Source: CBFHMJ01 sp965656875
GTDB lineage: Bacteria > Pseudomonadota > Gammaproteobacteria > Enterobacterales > Alteromonadaceae
DNA length: 64,000 nucleotides
Assembly: GCA_965656875.1 (NCBI GenBank)
Contig: CBFHMJ010000016.1
Span: forward strand, 1 to 64,000
Direction: 5' to 3'
The notes below the pieces were generated by a model. It did no database searches and was not told the origin of the DNA. It saw nothing but the letters and a program-made list of their open reading frames with translations. Shown piece after piece: positions 24,617 through 34,312 of the stretch. Position 1 is the stretch's first letter. Every line of letters starts with the position of its first letter. The position numbers were made by a program, and so were the translations under genes.

Positions 24617-26995
24617 ATGAAGTTAAGTAAGCTTAACAAGGCGATTCTTTGTGCATTAACGACTGGCTCATCATTCACGCTACTGGCTGATGATGCTAAA
24701 GGTATTGAAATAATTGAAGTTACTGCAACAAAGAAAAGCCAGAACATTCAGGAAACGCCGGTAACAGTGCAAGCGATGTCGGCTGAAGATCTGAAAGATC
24801 AGAACATTGGCAACTTCGACGATTTCGTTCGCTATATGCCCAATATCACGGTCGGAAGCCGTGGTCCGGGCCAGGCTGATGTATTCATCCGTGGTATGGC
24901 AATACAGCCGATCACTGTGATGTTATCAGGGGCACAAGGAACGATGCCTAACGTAGCGCTGTATGTTGATGAACAACCGGTGACAGCACCAGGTAGAAAC
25001 CTGGATGTGTATGCGACTGATTTACAGCGTATTGAAGTATTACCGGGGCCACAGGGTACATTGTTTGGTGCCAGCTCTCAGGCTGGAACTATTCGTTATA
25101 TCACGAACAAACCTGACTTTAATGGTGTCAGCGCCAGCTTTACTATGACGGCATCTGATACCAAGCACGGTGAAAGCAGTAATTCGGTAGAAGGTTTTGT
25201 AAATCTTCCGTTGTCAGACGACCTGGCTGTCAGAGCAACGTTCTATAATGTTGATCGTGGTGGATACATTGACAATGTGTACGGTGAGTTCTCACTGGAC
25301 CCGGCGTTAAATCCAATGTCTGCAGTGAATCTGGCCGAAGGTACGATTTATGACACGGCCAATAATGGTGATCTGACAGAAGAAGATTTTAATGACAGCT
25401 TCTATGAAGGTTTCCGACTGGGTGCAAAGTATCTGATCAATGATGAATGGGACCTGCTAGTTCAACATTCGCATCAAGAATTAGGTGCTGACGGCGTATT
25501 TGACTACGACCCGGAAGTTGGTGATCTGGAAGTATCTCGTTTCTTCCCGGACAAACTTCGTGATGAGTTTGATCTGACATCATTGACATTAACGGGGCGT
25601 CTTGATGATTTAGAAGTCGTTTATACAGGTGCCTTCTTAAATCGTGAAGTTAATCAGTCGATTGATTACACCGGCTATAACAATTCAGGTGCATTCATCG
25701 CCTGGTACACATGTACTTATGAAGACACGCGTCATTGTCTGGACCCAACTAAAGGATTTAAAGGTCAACAAGACCATAAACGAATCACACAGGAATTTCG
25801 GGTTTCGATGGATCTGACAGACACCGTGAGTGTGATTGGTGGTGTGTACTATGACGATTATGAGATCGAAACTCAGGACGATTATTATTATCTGGCGACG
25901 CCAGAGCTGGGTTTTGTGCCAAATGCACCGATGTCTGATGCCAGAAATATTAATGATGAAACAAGACCATCAGGTGTTGCGTTCTTCAATGATATTACGC
26001 GTACCGAAGAGCAAATCGCATTTTTTGGTGAAGTCTCCTGGAAAATGACTGAAAAGCTGACTGGTACAGTTGGCCTGCGCTACTACGACATTGAGTCGGA
26101 TTTCTATGGTTCCTCAAACTTTGCTCAAAAGGGCGAAGATGGTGATTCTGGCCGAGATTATGATGTATCCGGCGGTCATACTGATGAACCACTTAAGAGC
26201 GATGATATTCTGACCCGCTTTAACCTGAGCTATCAGGCGTTTGACCGGGTGATGTTCTACGGAACTTACTCAGAAGGCTATCGACCGGGCGGCTTTAACC
26301 GGGGTGGTGGTCTGGATTCAATTAATCCAGCGTTCCCTACGGTTAAAGTGACTTATGAGACGGATGATGTCACCAACTATGAATTCGGTTGGAAGAGTTT
26401 ACTGTTTGATCAGAATCTGAAATTCAACGGTAATATCTATTTCATCGAATGGGATAACATGCAGGTTTCACGGTTTGATCCTGAAAATGTATCCATACTG
26501 ACGTTTATCGAAAATTCGGCTGATTCTGAGATCTTCGGCGTTGAGCTGGACACCGTATGGACAGCTACTGATAACCTGACCGTATTTGCTGCAATGTCTT
26601 ATAACGACACTGAACTGACCGCTGTTAACGCAGAAGTTATTGAAATGGCACCGGTAGGTAGTTCATTGCCAATGACCCCGGACGTACAGGCTAACCTGCG
26701 ACTTAGATACGACTTTGAGATTGGTCAGTATCTGGCAAACTGGCAAGTTGGTATGCAATACGCGGATAGCTCTTACAGTTCAATTGTGGCAGAAGAACGT
26801 GAATTGCAAAGCAGTTATACGATGGCTAATGCATCAATTTCGATAGAAAAAGACGAATGGACAGCGAAGCTGTTTATCGACAATTTGACTGATCGTCGTC
26901 CGGAATTATTTATTAATAATCAGGATGATATACGTCGTATATCGACAGCTCGGCCAAGAACAATTGGCTTCTCTATTACATATAGCTACTACTAA
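24617..26995 (+). CDS. TonB-dependent receptor
   Basis: A 792-aa outer-membrane receptor with signal peptide (residues 1-25, ending SFTLLADDA) and TonB box IEIIEVTATK. The plug carries NIQETPVTVQAMSAEDL, VFIRGMAI and GPQGTLFGASSQAGTIRYITNKP, the hallmark plug end. The barrel closes with TIGFSITYSYY. This resembles the large sphingomonad-like receptor class whose substrates are mostly unknown small molecules. Its position 45 bp behind the BCCT transporter suggests that the pair takes a quaternary ammonium or related compound across both membranes; this is inference from order only. Confidence 0.93.
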   Translation: MKLSKLNKAILCALTTGSSFTLLADDAKGIEIIEVTATKKSQNIQETPVTVQAMSAEDLKDQNIGNFDDFVRYMPNITVGSRGPGQADVFIRGMAIQPITVMLSGAQGTMPNVALYVDEQPVTAPGRNLDVYATDLQRIEVLPGPQGTLFGASSQAGTIRYITNKPDFNGVSASFTMTASDTKHGESSNSVEGFVNLPLSDDLAVRATFYNVDRGGYIDNVYGEFSLDPALNPMSAVNLAEGTIYDTANNGDLTEEDFNDSFYEGFRLGAKYLINDEWDLLVQHSHQELGADGVFDYDPEVGDLEVSRFFPDKLRDEFDLTSLTLTGRLDDLEVVYTGAFLNREVNQSIDYTGYNNSGAFIAWYTCTYEDTRHCLDPTKGFKGQQDHKRITQEFRVSMDLTDTVSVIGGVYYDDYEIETQDDYYYLATPELGFVPNAPMSDARNINDETRPSGVAFFNDITRTEEQIAFFGEVSWKMTEKLTGTVGLRYYDIESDFYGSSNFAQKGEDGDSGRDYDVSGGHTDEPLKSDDILTRFNLSYQAFDRVMFYGTYSEGYRPGGFNRGGGLDSINPAFPTVKVTYETDDVTNYEFGWKSLLFDQNLKFNGNIYFIEWDNMQVSRFDPENVSILTFIENSADSEIFGVELDTVWTATDNLTVFAAMSYNDTELTAVNAEVIEMAPVGSSLPMTPDVQANLRLRYDFEIGQYLANWQVGMQYADSSYSSIVAEERELQSSYTMANASISIEKDEWTAKLFIDNLTDRRPELFINNQDDIRRISTARPRTIGFSITYSYY

Positions 26996-27021
26996 ATCTG
27001 TAGTACTGTGAATAGCTAATG

Positions 27022-27057
27022 AAAGGCAGGTTAAGCGAATGTTTAACCTGCCTTTTT
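27022..27057 (+). terminator. Rho-independent terminator
   Basis: AAAGGCAGGTTAA (27022-27034) pairs with TTAACCTGCCTTT (27043-27055), a 13-bp stem ending in a T run, 27 bp after the TonB receptor stop. It ends the BCCT-receptor transcript. Confidence 0.92.
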
Positions 27058-27091
27058 ACAAAAAAACTAACCCTTCAGTACCGTTAAAACG

Positions 27092-29050
27092 ATGAATGAA
27101 CAAAGCGAATTACTCAATAAGATAGAAAACGCTATTAAGCAAAAGGCGTTTCAACAAGCGCTTGATATGGCTTTATCAGGTCCGGATGAAAAACAATTTC
27201 TATTTTATCGAGCTGTTTGCTATCGCTACCTGAATCAATTTGATGAAGCTATGCGGTCGTTAGATGACTTACTGCAACGTTATATTGATTTTGGGCGTGG
27301 TTGGCAGGAAAGAGCACATAACCAATTTCAACTTAAGGACTATTCAGCAGCGAAAGAGAGTTATCTTCAGGCGGTTAAATACAATCCTGCATTGTTAGCA
27401 AGCTGGCAAAAGTTGGGGTTGCTGGCTGGTCACTCTAACGATACGCAGTTATTAAATCGTGTTAAAAATGCGGTTCAATATTTTCAGCAGTTACCTGACC
27501 CGCTGATTGCCGTAACCAGTATGTTGCATGAAGGCAAGCTTTATAAAGCAGAGTCTTTATGTCGTTCTTTCTTACAGCAGCATAAACATCACCCGGAAGC
27601 GATGCGATTACTGGCGATGATTGCCAGTGAATTGTTTATTCTGGACGATGCCGAGTTTCTCCTGGAATCTTGTTTGATGGTAGAGCCGGATAATCACACC
27701 GCACGATTTGATTATGTCTCTGTTCTTCACAAAAAACAGCTTTATGAAAAAGCGTGGCAGCAAGCAAAGCTATTAGTAGAAGCAGCACCGGATAATCCGA
27801 GTTTTAATAATACCTGGGCGAATCAGCTGGCAGCAATTGGTGAGTATCAGCAAGCTATCGATGTTTACGAGCAGGTTAAAACTGATTTATCCGACAGTGA
27901 ACACGTATCTCTCGCTCAGGGGCATGCGTATAAAGCAATTGGTGAACAACAAAATGCTGTGACATGTTATCGGGAAGCTGCTGCAATTCGTGAAGGGTTT
28001 GGTGATGCCTGGTGGAGTCTGGCAAACTTGAAAACCTGGCAATTTACGGAGCAGGACATCAATGAAATGCATCGCTTAATAGACAACGCTGCAATGACGC
28101 CTGATGATCGGATTCATTTGAACTTTGCGTTGGGAAGAGCGTATGAATCACGTAGTGACTACGGTCGCTCATTTGAGTTTTATAAAGCGGGTAACGAAGA
28201 AAAATCCAGGCAGCTGAACTACGATGCCGATGCCATGCAGCGTTCCTTTGAACAACAGAAAACTGTGTTTAATACACCAGTACGACGCGATCAGTTAGCT
28301 GGTGGCTGTTTATCCGATGAACCGATATTTATCGTTGGTTTGCCAAGAGCTGGTTCAACGCTGGTAGAGCAAATTCTCGCGTCTCATACTCAGATTGATG
28401 GCACATTAGAACTTCAAAGCATCATGTCTATTGCACATACTCTGGACGGGCGTAAAAACCTGGGCGAAGAAGGGCAGTATCCGGCTATTGTGTCCACATT
28501 GTCTGACGACGAAAAAGTAAAATTTGGTGAGAAGTATCTGGAACTGGCCCAAATACACCGTCAGGACGCTCCGTTGTTCACCGATAAAATGCCTAACAAC
28601 TTTAGACATATTGGCTTGATTAAAACCATCTTACCTAATGCCAGAATCATTGATGTCAGACGAAACCCTATGGACTGTTGTTTTAGTGGCTTCCGCCAAT
28701 TATTCGCGCAGGGCCAGGAGTTTAGTTACGGATTAACGGACATTGCGCGTTACTACAATGACTACGTTGATTTGATGAATCACTGGAATACTGTTTTTCC
28801 GGATCAGATTCATACTGTGATCTATGAAACACTGGTGGAAGACACAGAAAATCAGGTTAGAGCGCTATTGGATTACCTGAACTTACCCTTTGAGGATGGG
28901 TGCCTGGCATTCCATAAAAACAAAAGAGCGGTGAGGACAGCCAGCTCAGAACAAGTTCGTGTGCCTATCAACAAGAAAGGGATGGGCATTGCTGAAAAAT
29001 ACAAAGAACATCTGGGTGAGCTGAAAGCTTCATTGTCATCAGTGCATTAA
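27092..29050 (+). CDS. TPR-repeat sulfotransferase
   Basis: A 652-aa fusion: about 350 residues of tetratricopeptide repeats (for example AYKAIGEQQNAVTCYREAAAI, ALGRAYESRSDYGRSFEFYKAG) followed by a PAPS-dependent sulfotransferase domain. The 5'-phosphosulfate loop is IVGLPRAGSTLVEQIL (about residues 415-430) and the 3'-phosphate-binding motif is RRNPMDCCFSGF (about 522-533). No signal peptide, so it is cytoplasmic. Such TPR-sulfotransferases are often found beside TonB receptors in marine bacteria; the acceptor is unknown. It has its own terminator downstream. Confidence 0.88.
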   Translation: MNEQSELLNKIENAIKQKAFQQALDMALSGPDEKQFLFYRAVCYRYLNQFDEAMRSLDDLLQRYIDFGRGWQERAHNQFQLKDYSAAKESYLQAVKYNPALLASWQKLGLLAGHSNDTQLLNRVKNAVQYFQQLPDPLIAVTSMLHEGKLYKAESLCRSFLQQHKHHPEAMRLLAMIASELFILDDAEFLLESCLMVEPDNHTARFDYVSVLHKKQLYEKAWQQAKLLVEAAPDNPSFNNTWANQLAAIGEYQQAIDVYEQVKTDLSDSEHVSLAQGHAYKAIGEQQNAVTCYREAAAIREGFGDAWWSLANLKTWQFTEQDINEMHRLIDNAAMTPDDRIHLNFALGRAYESRSDYGRSFEFYKAGNEEKSRQLNYDADAMQRSFEQQKTVFNTPVRRDQLAGGCLSDEPIFIVGLPRAGSTLVEQILASHTQIDGTLELQSIMSIAHTLDGRKNLGEEGQYPAIVSTLSDDEKVKFGEKYLELAQIHRQDAPLFTDKMPNNFRHIGLIKTILPNARIIDVRRNPMDCCFSGFRQLFAQGQEFSYGLTDIARYYNDYVDLMNHWNTVFPDQIHTVIYETLVEDTENQVRALLDYLNLPFEDGCLAFHKNKRAVRTASSEQVRVPINKKGMGIAEKYKEHLGELKASLSSVH

Positions 29051-29097
29051 ATCCATTCATGCGCATTCGAAAGCATCGTTTCACAATAATTCAGCAA

Positions 29098-29130
29098 AAG
29101 CCGAGAGTTGTATCGTGCAACTCTCGGCTT
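29098..29130 (+). terminator. Stem-loop terminator
   Basis: AAGCCGAGAGTTG (29098-29110) pairs perfectly with CAACTCTCGGCTT (29118-29130) across a 7-nt loop, 47 bp after the sulfotransferase stop. The T run is short (TT then AACA), so efficiency is uncertain. Confidence 0.75.
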
Positions 29131-29259
29131 AACATCATTGAATTTGAAAGAAATTATAGCAACTTAGATCAATAGAACCGTGCAGACCCTAAATTTAGCT
29201 TGCAAAAATATCGTATTTATATAATCTGCCAGCCTGGTCATTTTGATGGGGTTAACCGA

Positions 29260-29754
29260 ATGGAAAAACATGAAGATATATTGGTAGCGCTTCGTAAAGT
29301 AATACGAGCTATCGATATCCATTCGAAACAATTAAATAAACAATCGGGCCTTACTGGACCTCAATTAATCATCTTACAAGAAATTGGTCGTATGACAGGT
29401 ATTACGGCCAGTCAGGTAGCAAAAAACATTAATTTAAGTGCTGCCACTGTCACATCTATTCTTGATCGCCTTGAAGCAAAAAACATGGTTACCCGTACCC
29501 GTAGCCAACAGGACAAGCGGCGTGTCAGCTTGTCTTTGACCGATACAGGTAAACAAGCCTTGTATGATGCCCCACAACCTCTTCAGGAACATTTCTTACA
29601 AAAGTTTGCGGAACTACAAGAATGGGAGCAATCAATGTTGCTGGCTTCTGTTCAACGACTGGCATCAATGATGGACGCCGAAAATCTTGATGCAGCACCG
29701 ATGCTGGAACTGGAACCAATTGTAAAATCACAACAACCAAAAGATCTGAAGTAA
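29260..29754 (+). CDS. MarR-family regulator, CosR/EctR-like
   Basis: 164 aa from the ATG at 29260 (MEKHEDILVALRKVIRAID), which has GGGG upstream; the further-upstream TTG at 29200 lacks support. It has the MarR winged helix with TASQVAKNINLSAATVTSILDRLEAK as helix-turn-helix and TRSQQDKRRVSLSLTDTG as the wing. The C-terminal part (PLQEHFLQKF...LQEWEQSMLL..VQRLASMMDAENLDAAPMLEL) closely recalls my memory of CosR/EctR, regulators of ectoine and betaine uptake and synthesis. With a BCCT transporter 5 kb away a compatible-solute role is plausible but not proved. Confidence 0.75.
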   Translation: MEKHEDILVALRKVIRAIDIHSKQLNKQSGLTGPQLIILQEIGRMTGITASQVAKNINLSAATVTSILDRLEAKNMVTRTRSQQDKRRVSLSLTDTGKQALYDAPQPLQEHFLQKFAELQEWEQSMLLASVQRLASMMDAENLDAAPMLELEPIVKSQQPKDLK

Positions 29755-29823
29755 CGATCGAAATATTTCAGGGATAATAAGACCTGAATGCAAATACACT
29801 TACATGGAAAAGGAGAAAGTTTG

Positions 29824-31035
29824 ATGGATGTAAATTACGACACAATGGAGTTAGATGCTTTATTGGAAGCGCGACAATCTATTGATAGTGATGCACAGCC
29901 TGAATTAGCTGCAAAGTTGGATCAACTGATAGCTGCAAAGCAACACAGCGAATCAGATTCGCCAGTTAACTCGGCGCCAACTCAGGCCGAAGAAAACACT
30001 CAGCTAACCTATCGCCAACCTCAGCAGGTAGAATTGTCCTTCTCAGGAAAGAGAATGGAATACTTTAAAATATGGATCGTTAACACGTTACTGACCATCG
30101 TCACACTGGGCGTTTTTTCAGCCTGGGCCAAAGTTCGAAATAATCAGTACTTGTACAGTAAATTGTCGATTGACGGACATTCTTTCCGCTATCTTGCCAA
30201 ACCCATGAATATCTTAAAAGGTCGCATGATCGCTGTGGTGTTGATGGTTATCTACTTTTCACTTTCCCATTTTTATCCGTTGAAAGCACCACTTTTTATG
30301 CTCGGATTAATGTTGTTCATGCCAATGTTGATTCGTATGAGCCTGCGATTTTCTATGCGAATGACCAGCTATCGGGGTGTCCGTTTTGATTTTAACGGTT
30401 CAGTTGGCGAGACGTACAAAGTTTACGGTTCGGGTTTGCTGCTTACTATTTTATCCCTGGGTTTCGGTTTCCCATATTTTCTGAAAATGATTAATCAATT
30501 CATTTACAGTAATGTTAAGTGGGGGAATAAGTCGTTCCAGTCAGAATTATCAGCCAGCCCATTCTATATAGCATCAATATTGAGTGGTGTGATCTTCATG
30601 ATTCTTGGCGGATTAATGTCTGTTATTTTGTTAGCTGGAGAGCCAACCGAACCAACGCTTACCTCAGTATTACTGCCCATCATTCCTATCCTCCTGTACT
30701 TAGTGGCTATCGCCGTGAGTCAGGCGTTATTTGCTGTGCTGGTTCGTAATGAAATTTTCGAAAATACCCATGTACCTGGGTTAGCTCGCTTTGTTTCTGA
30801 CATCAAAGTACCTGGATATATGTGGATCACAGTAACCAATATCTTAATGACGATGGCGACATTAGGTTTGGCATACCCGGTGACGGTGATTCGTAAAAGT
30901 CAGTATATCGCTGAAAATACCCATGTATCGTTAACTCCGGATGTTGATAATGTCGTACAGGATATTTTGAGTGAAGACTCATCAATGGGCGAAGAAGTTG
31001 CAGATATGTTTGATTTTGATGTGACTATTGGTTAA
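29824..31035 (+). CDS. DUF898 (YjgN-type) inner-membrane protein
   Basis: 403 aa from ATG 29824, preceded by AGGAGAAAG; an ATG at 29788 is less likely. A cytoplasmic N-terminal tail of ~75 residues (acidic, with repeated QLIAAKQ-type helix) leads into the DUF898 signature VELSFSGKRMEYFKIWIVN and LLTIVTLGVFSAWAKVRNNQYLYSKLSIDGHSF. About eight membrane helices follow, with a second internal repeat (FDFNGSVGETYKVYG). Family members sit next to M48 proteases, as here. Function is unknown but linked to membrane quality control in some bacteria. Confidence 0.85.
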   Translation: MDVNYDTMELDALLEARQSIDSDAQPELAAKLDQLIAAKQHSESDSPVNSAPTQAEENTQLTYRQPQQVELSFSGKRMEYFKIWIVNTLLTIVTLGVFSAWAKVRNNQYLYSKLSIDGHSFRYLAKPMNILKGRMIAVVLMVIYFSLSHFYPLKAPLFMLGLMLFMPMLIRMSLRFSMRMTSYRGVRFDFNGSVGETYKVYGSGLLLTILSLGFGFPYFLKMINQFIYSNVKWGNKSFQSELSASPFYIASILSGVIFMILGGLMSVILLAGEPTEPTLTSVLLPIIPILLYLVAIAVSQALFAVLVRNEIFENTHVPGLARFVSDIKVPGYMWITVTNILMTMATLGLAYPVTVIRKSQYIAENTHVSLTPDVDNVVQDILSEDSSMGEEVADMFDFDVTIG

Positions 31036-31120
31036 TTGTCCACTTGCTTAAAAGAGTCAGGGGTTAAGTATCAATGGCAGATTTACCGTTTGTTTTTGTG
31101 CAGTTTAATGAGAAAAAGGA

Positions 31121-32173
31121 ATGTCAGGCATGTTAGAAGGATTTATTCAACAAACGGGAAAATCTGCCGCGTATCCGGTCACGATTCAATTGCTGGATCA
31201 GGGTAACTTTTCTATTGAGTTTCTAAATGCTGAGGCAGCTTCTCCAGTATTGCCTCAGCAAGAATGGTTGGTTTCAGCCCTTGAGATAACCTCAGTGCCT
31301 CCCGGCGTCCCCATCGATATTATCTTAACGGATGACTGGTCATTAACCATTAATGATTCAGTCTCTTTTAATGAATGGGCATCAGCCTGGAAAAAAGACC
31401 GTTTATTTTTCCTTGAACATAAAGCTCGTTATGCTCTGGCCAGTATCATAATAGTGCCTGCAATGCTCTGGCTGCTTGTCACTAGTGGTATTCCTGCTTT
31501 AGCTAAAGTAACCGCACCTATGATCCCCCAGGACATGCTGAGAACCAGTTCTGAACAAACGTTGCTTGTTTTAGATGAATACTTGTTTGAAGCGTCTCTG
31601 CTGTCTGAAGACAGAAAACGGGTATTGACTGAGCGTTGGAATGAAATATTCACCCAGCTAAAACTCAATCAAAAATCGTATGAACTCCATTTCAGACAGT
31701 CAGAAGCGATTGGTGCTAACGCGATGGCGTTACCCGGTGGAATTGTCATTGTTACCGATGATTTAATCACTTTGCTAAAGGACAAAGACGACGCACTAAT
31801 CGCTATTTTGTTGCACGAAATCGGTCATGTTGAAAGAAATCACGGCCTTCAGACTATTATTGAAGCAGGTTCTATGGGGTTGGTAACGTCCGTTGTATTT
31901 GGCGACATGGAAGGGGCAATGGAATATATAACAGGCGCTGCTATGACACTGTTGCAAAATAAGTTTTCCAGAGCCCACGAAACAGATGCTGATCGGTGGG
32001 CAATTGAGCGTCTACCGCAGATTGGACTGGACCCGGAATCATTTGCAACAGCAATTGAAGCACTGAGTGCCCTGGACACAGAGGTGTCCGGATTAGGTCA
32101 TTATCTGGGTACTCATCCGGCAGCCAGTGAAAGAATTCGCATGGCTAAAGAATTTGCAAAAACACACAGATAA
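31121..32173 (+). CDS. M48-family metallopeptidase
   Basis: A 350-aa peptidase with a single membrane helix (about residues 108-130) after a ~105-residue N-terminal cytoplasmic domain. The zinc site is HEIGH at 232-236, with the third ligand Glu in RAHETDADRWA (about 286). The expected downstream block LGTHPAASERI is present near the end. Together with the DUF898 gene just upstream it forms the common DUF898-M48 pair. It probably cleaves envelope proteins in the periplasm. The start at 31121 has an AAAAGGA ribosome site; MLEGF nine bases later is an alternative. Confidence 0.9.
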   Translation: MSGMLEGFIQQTGKSAAYPVTIQLLDQGNFSIEFLNAEAASPVLPQQEWLVSALEITSVPPGVPIDIILTDDWSLTINDSVSFNEWASAWKKDRLFFLEHKARYALASIIIVPAMLWLLVTSGIPALAKVTAPMIPQDMLRTSSEQTLLVLDEYLFEASLLSEDRKRVLTERWNEIFTQLKLNQKSYELHFRQSEAIGANAMALPGGIVIVTDDLITLLKDKDDALIAILLHEIGHVERNHGLQTIIEAGSMGLVTSVVFGDMEGAMEYITGAAMTLLQNKFSRAHETDADRWAIERLPQIGLDPESFATAIEALSALDTEVSGLGHYLGTHPAASERIRMAKEFAKTHR

Positions 32174-32619
32174 TATTATTTATCTGATTTAAAAGGAATA
32201 ATATCTCAAATCTGTATTTATACAGACAGAAGTATTTCAACACTCACCAATACATTACTTTCCTGTAATTTCTGTCCTTAAGCCACTCTTTATATTCCTT
32301 ACTTTTTAACCAAAAAAGGTTTTCCTTTTTTGTTTTGAATCAAGGTTATGGTGCTACTAACATCGGTAAAATCCCCCGCGTCGATGTATATGCGCTCAAT
32401 ATGGCTAACTTATACATAACAGAACTAAGCAGTAACATGGAAGAGATAACTGCATAAAAAACAATACATTATGAATACATAAATAAACATAATAATAACA
32501 ATGCCTACATTTTATTTATGAAGCTGTTTTTAAAACAAATTGATATCTGATACTTTTTTTGTGGTTATTTTAAGTACATATAAGTAGACAAATATCGGTG
32601 CAGGATAAGAGCGAAAAAA
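32174..32619. other. AT-rich intergenic region
   Basis: About 450 bp between the M48 gene and the chemoreceptor gene, very AT-rich with several TATAAT-like and TTTTTT tracts (for example near 32540-32590). It probably holds the chemoreceptor promoter. I see no gene in it. Confidence 0.4.
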
Positions 32620-34206
32620 ATGAATAATACTACTTCACATGAAGTCGTCTTTGATGAAACGGATCATCTCATATCGACGACTAATCCGAAGGGGCAAATA
32701 ACGTATGCAAATCAGAAATTCTGTGATGTTGCTGGTTACTCTTTAGATGAACTTGTAGGGCATGCACATAAGATTGTACGCCACCCGGATATGCCTAAAG
32801 AGGCGTTTAACAATCTATGGTCCAACATTCAGTCAGGTGAACCCTGGATGGGACTGGTTAAGAATCGTTGTAAAAATGGAAGCTATTATTGGGTTGATGC
32901 ATATGTAACGCCAATTACTCATGGTACGCAGACCATTGAATACCAGTCTGTCAGAACGAAACCATCCCGAGAACGAGTAGAAAGAGCTGAGGAGGTCTAT
33001 AAAGCACTCAGAGCGGGTAACAGACCGGACTTGCTGAAGAAAAAATCATTGCCAATGCGATGGAAAGCAGTTCTTTCAGCTATTGTAAGTTTCCTACCTT
33101 TTATCTTGTCAGTCTTTCTCACTCAATCCATCGTAGCAAAGGGTGTTTTGCTACTACTGGCTTTTGTTTTACTGTTTCTGTCATTCAGTCTGGTTTTCAA
33201 ACCGTTTGAGGCACTGGTGGCCCGGTCGAAATCTATCGTAAATAATCCGCTGACCCAGGGTATTTATATGGGGCGGGTCGATGAGATCAGTCAACTGGAA
33301 CTGGCATTTAAAATGTTACGTTCTGAATTGCGGGCTATTATTGGCCGAGTTGATGATTCTAGTAAAAATCTGGTTCAAACGGCTGATGCATCACAAAAGA
33401 ATGGTAGAGATACCATGCTTAATCTGAATGAACAGCAAGAACAAACGTCTTCCATTGCCAGTGCAGTGCATCAAATGTCTACCACTGCTAATGACATGGC
33501 TTCGAATACCTCAAAAGCGGCTGAAGAAACACGAGACGCTAAAGAGCGAGCATTACAAGGTAGTGATGTTGTTGCTGAAACCATTCAGTCGATACACCGT
33601 ATGGCGTCAGAGTTACAACGTATACGAACTGATATTACTGAACTGGAAAGTCACAGTAATGAAATTGGCGTTGTACTTGATGTGATTTCTGGTATTGCGG
33701 ATCAAACCAATCTACTGGCGTTAAATGCTGCGATTGAAGCTGCCAGAGCCGGAGAGCAGGGGCGTGGATTCTCCGTGGTGGCGGATGAAGTTAGGGCATT
33801 AGCAAAAAGAACGCAGGAAGCTACTATCGAAATTCAAAACACAATCCAGAAGCTACAGGGAAAAACGCAAGATACAGTTTCAGCGCTGGAAAAAGGTCAT
33901 GAAATGGCAAATCAGTGTGTGGACAATGCTGAAAATGCTAACTCGTCGATCTTGCACGTTAGTCAGTCTGTGTCAGATATCAGCGATATGAATCACGAAA
34001 TAGCGGTTGCTGTTGAACAGCAAGCATCCGTATCCAGTGTGATTAACGACAATGTTCGACATATCAGTCAGTTGACCAATGAAACTTATGCGATTGGTGA
34101 AGTGAGTGACAAACTGAATCAGCAGGTCAGTGACCGTATTGGCAATCTTAGTCATTTAACCCAGCAGTTTTTGCACCGGTTAATGGCGTTAGCGAATAGA
34201 AATTAG
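32620..34206 (+). CDS. Methyl-accepting chemotaxis protein with N-terminal PAS domain (Aer type)
   Basis: 528 aa. The PAS domain (about residues 12-110) has TNPKGQITYANQKFCDVAGYSLDELVGHAHKIVRHPDMP, the Aer-type flavin-binding form. Two close membrane helices (about 148-192) form a hairpin without a periplasmic domain; a HAMP-like segment follows. The signalling tip VLDVISGIADQTNLLALNAAIEAARAGEQGRGFSVVADEVRALAKRT lies around 350-395. It should sense cytoplasmic redox or oxygen state and signal through CheW/CheA; a CheW-like protein is at 48627 but no other che genes are visible. Ribosome site before 32620 is weak (AAGAGCG). Confidence 0.92.
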   Translation: MNNTTSHEVVFDETDHLISTTNPKGQITYANQKFCDVAGYSLDELVGHAHKIVRHPDMPKEAFNNLWSNIQSGEPWMGLVKNRCKNGSYYWVDAYVTPITHGTQTIEYQSVRTKPSRERVERAEEVYKALRAGNRPDLLKKKSLPMRWKAVLSAIVSFLPFILSVFLTQSIVAKGVLLLLAFVLLFLSFSLVFKPFEALVARSKSIVNNPLTQGIYMGRVDEISQLELAFKMLRSELRAIIGRVDDSSKNLVQTADASQKNGRDTMLNLNEQQEQTSSIASAVHQMSTTANDMASNTSKAAEETRDAKERALQGSDVVAETIQSIHRMASELQRIRTDITELESHSNEIGVVLDVISGIADQTNLLALNAAIEAARAGEQGRGFSVVADEVRALAKRTQEATIEIQNTIQKLQGKTQDTVSALEKGHEMANQCVDNAENANSSILHVSQSVSDISDMNHEIAVAVEQQASVSSVINDNVRHISQLTNETYAIGEVSDKLNQQVSDRIGNLSHLTQQFLHRLMALANRN

Positions 34207-34262
34207 GGAAACACAGAATACTTTCGTCAACTTCCCCCGGTGGATGAAAGTATTGCAATAAT

Positions 34263-34294
34263 GGCTAAGCATCCCGAGATCCGGGGGCTTAGCC
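34263..34294. terminator. Bidirectional stem-loop between convergent genes
   Basis: GGCTAAGC (34263-34270) pairs with GCTTAGCC (34287-34294); the inner CCCG/CGGG extends the stem. It lies between the chemoreceptor stop and the stop of the Oar-like receptor. No long T run. Confidence 0.55.
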
Positions 34295-34312
34295 TGTTAA
34301 TCAATATAACGT

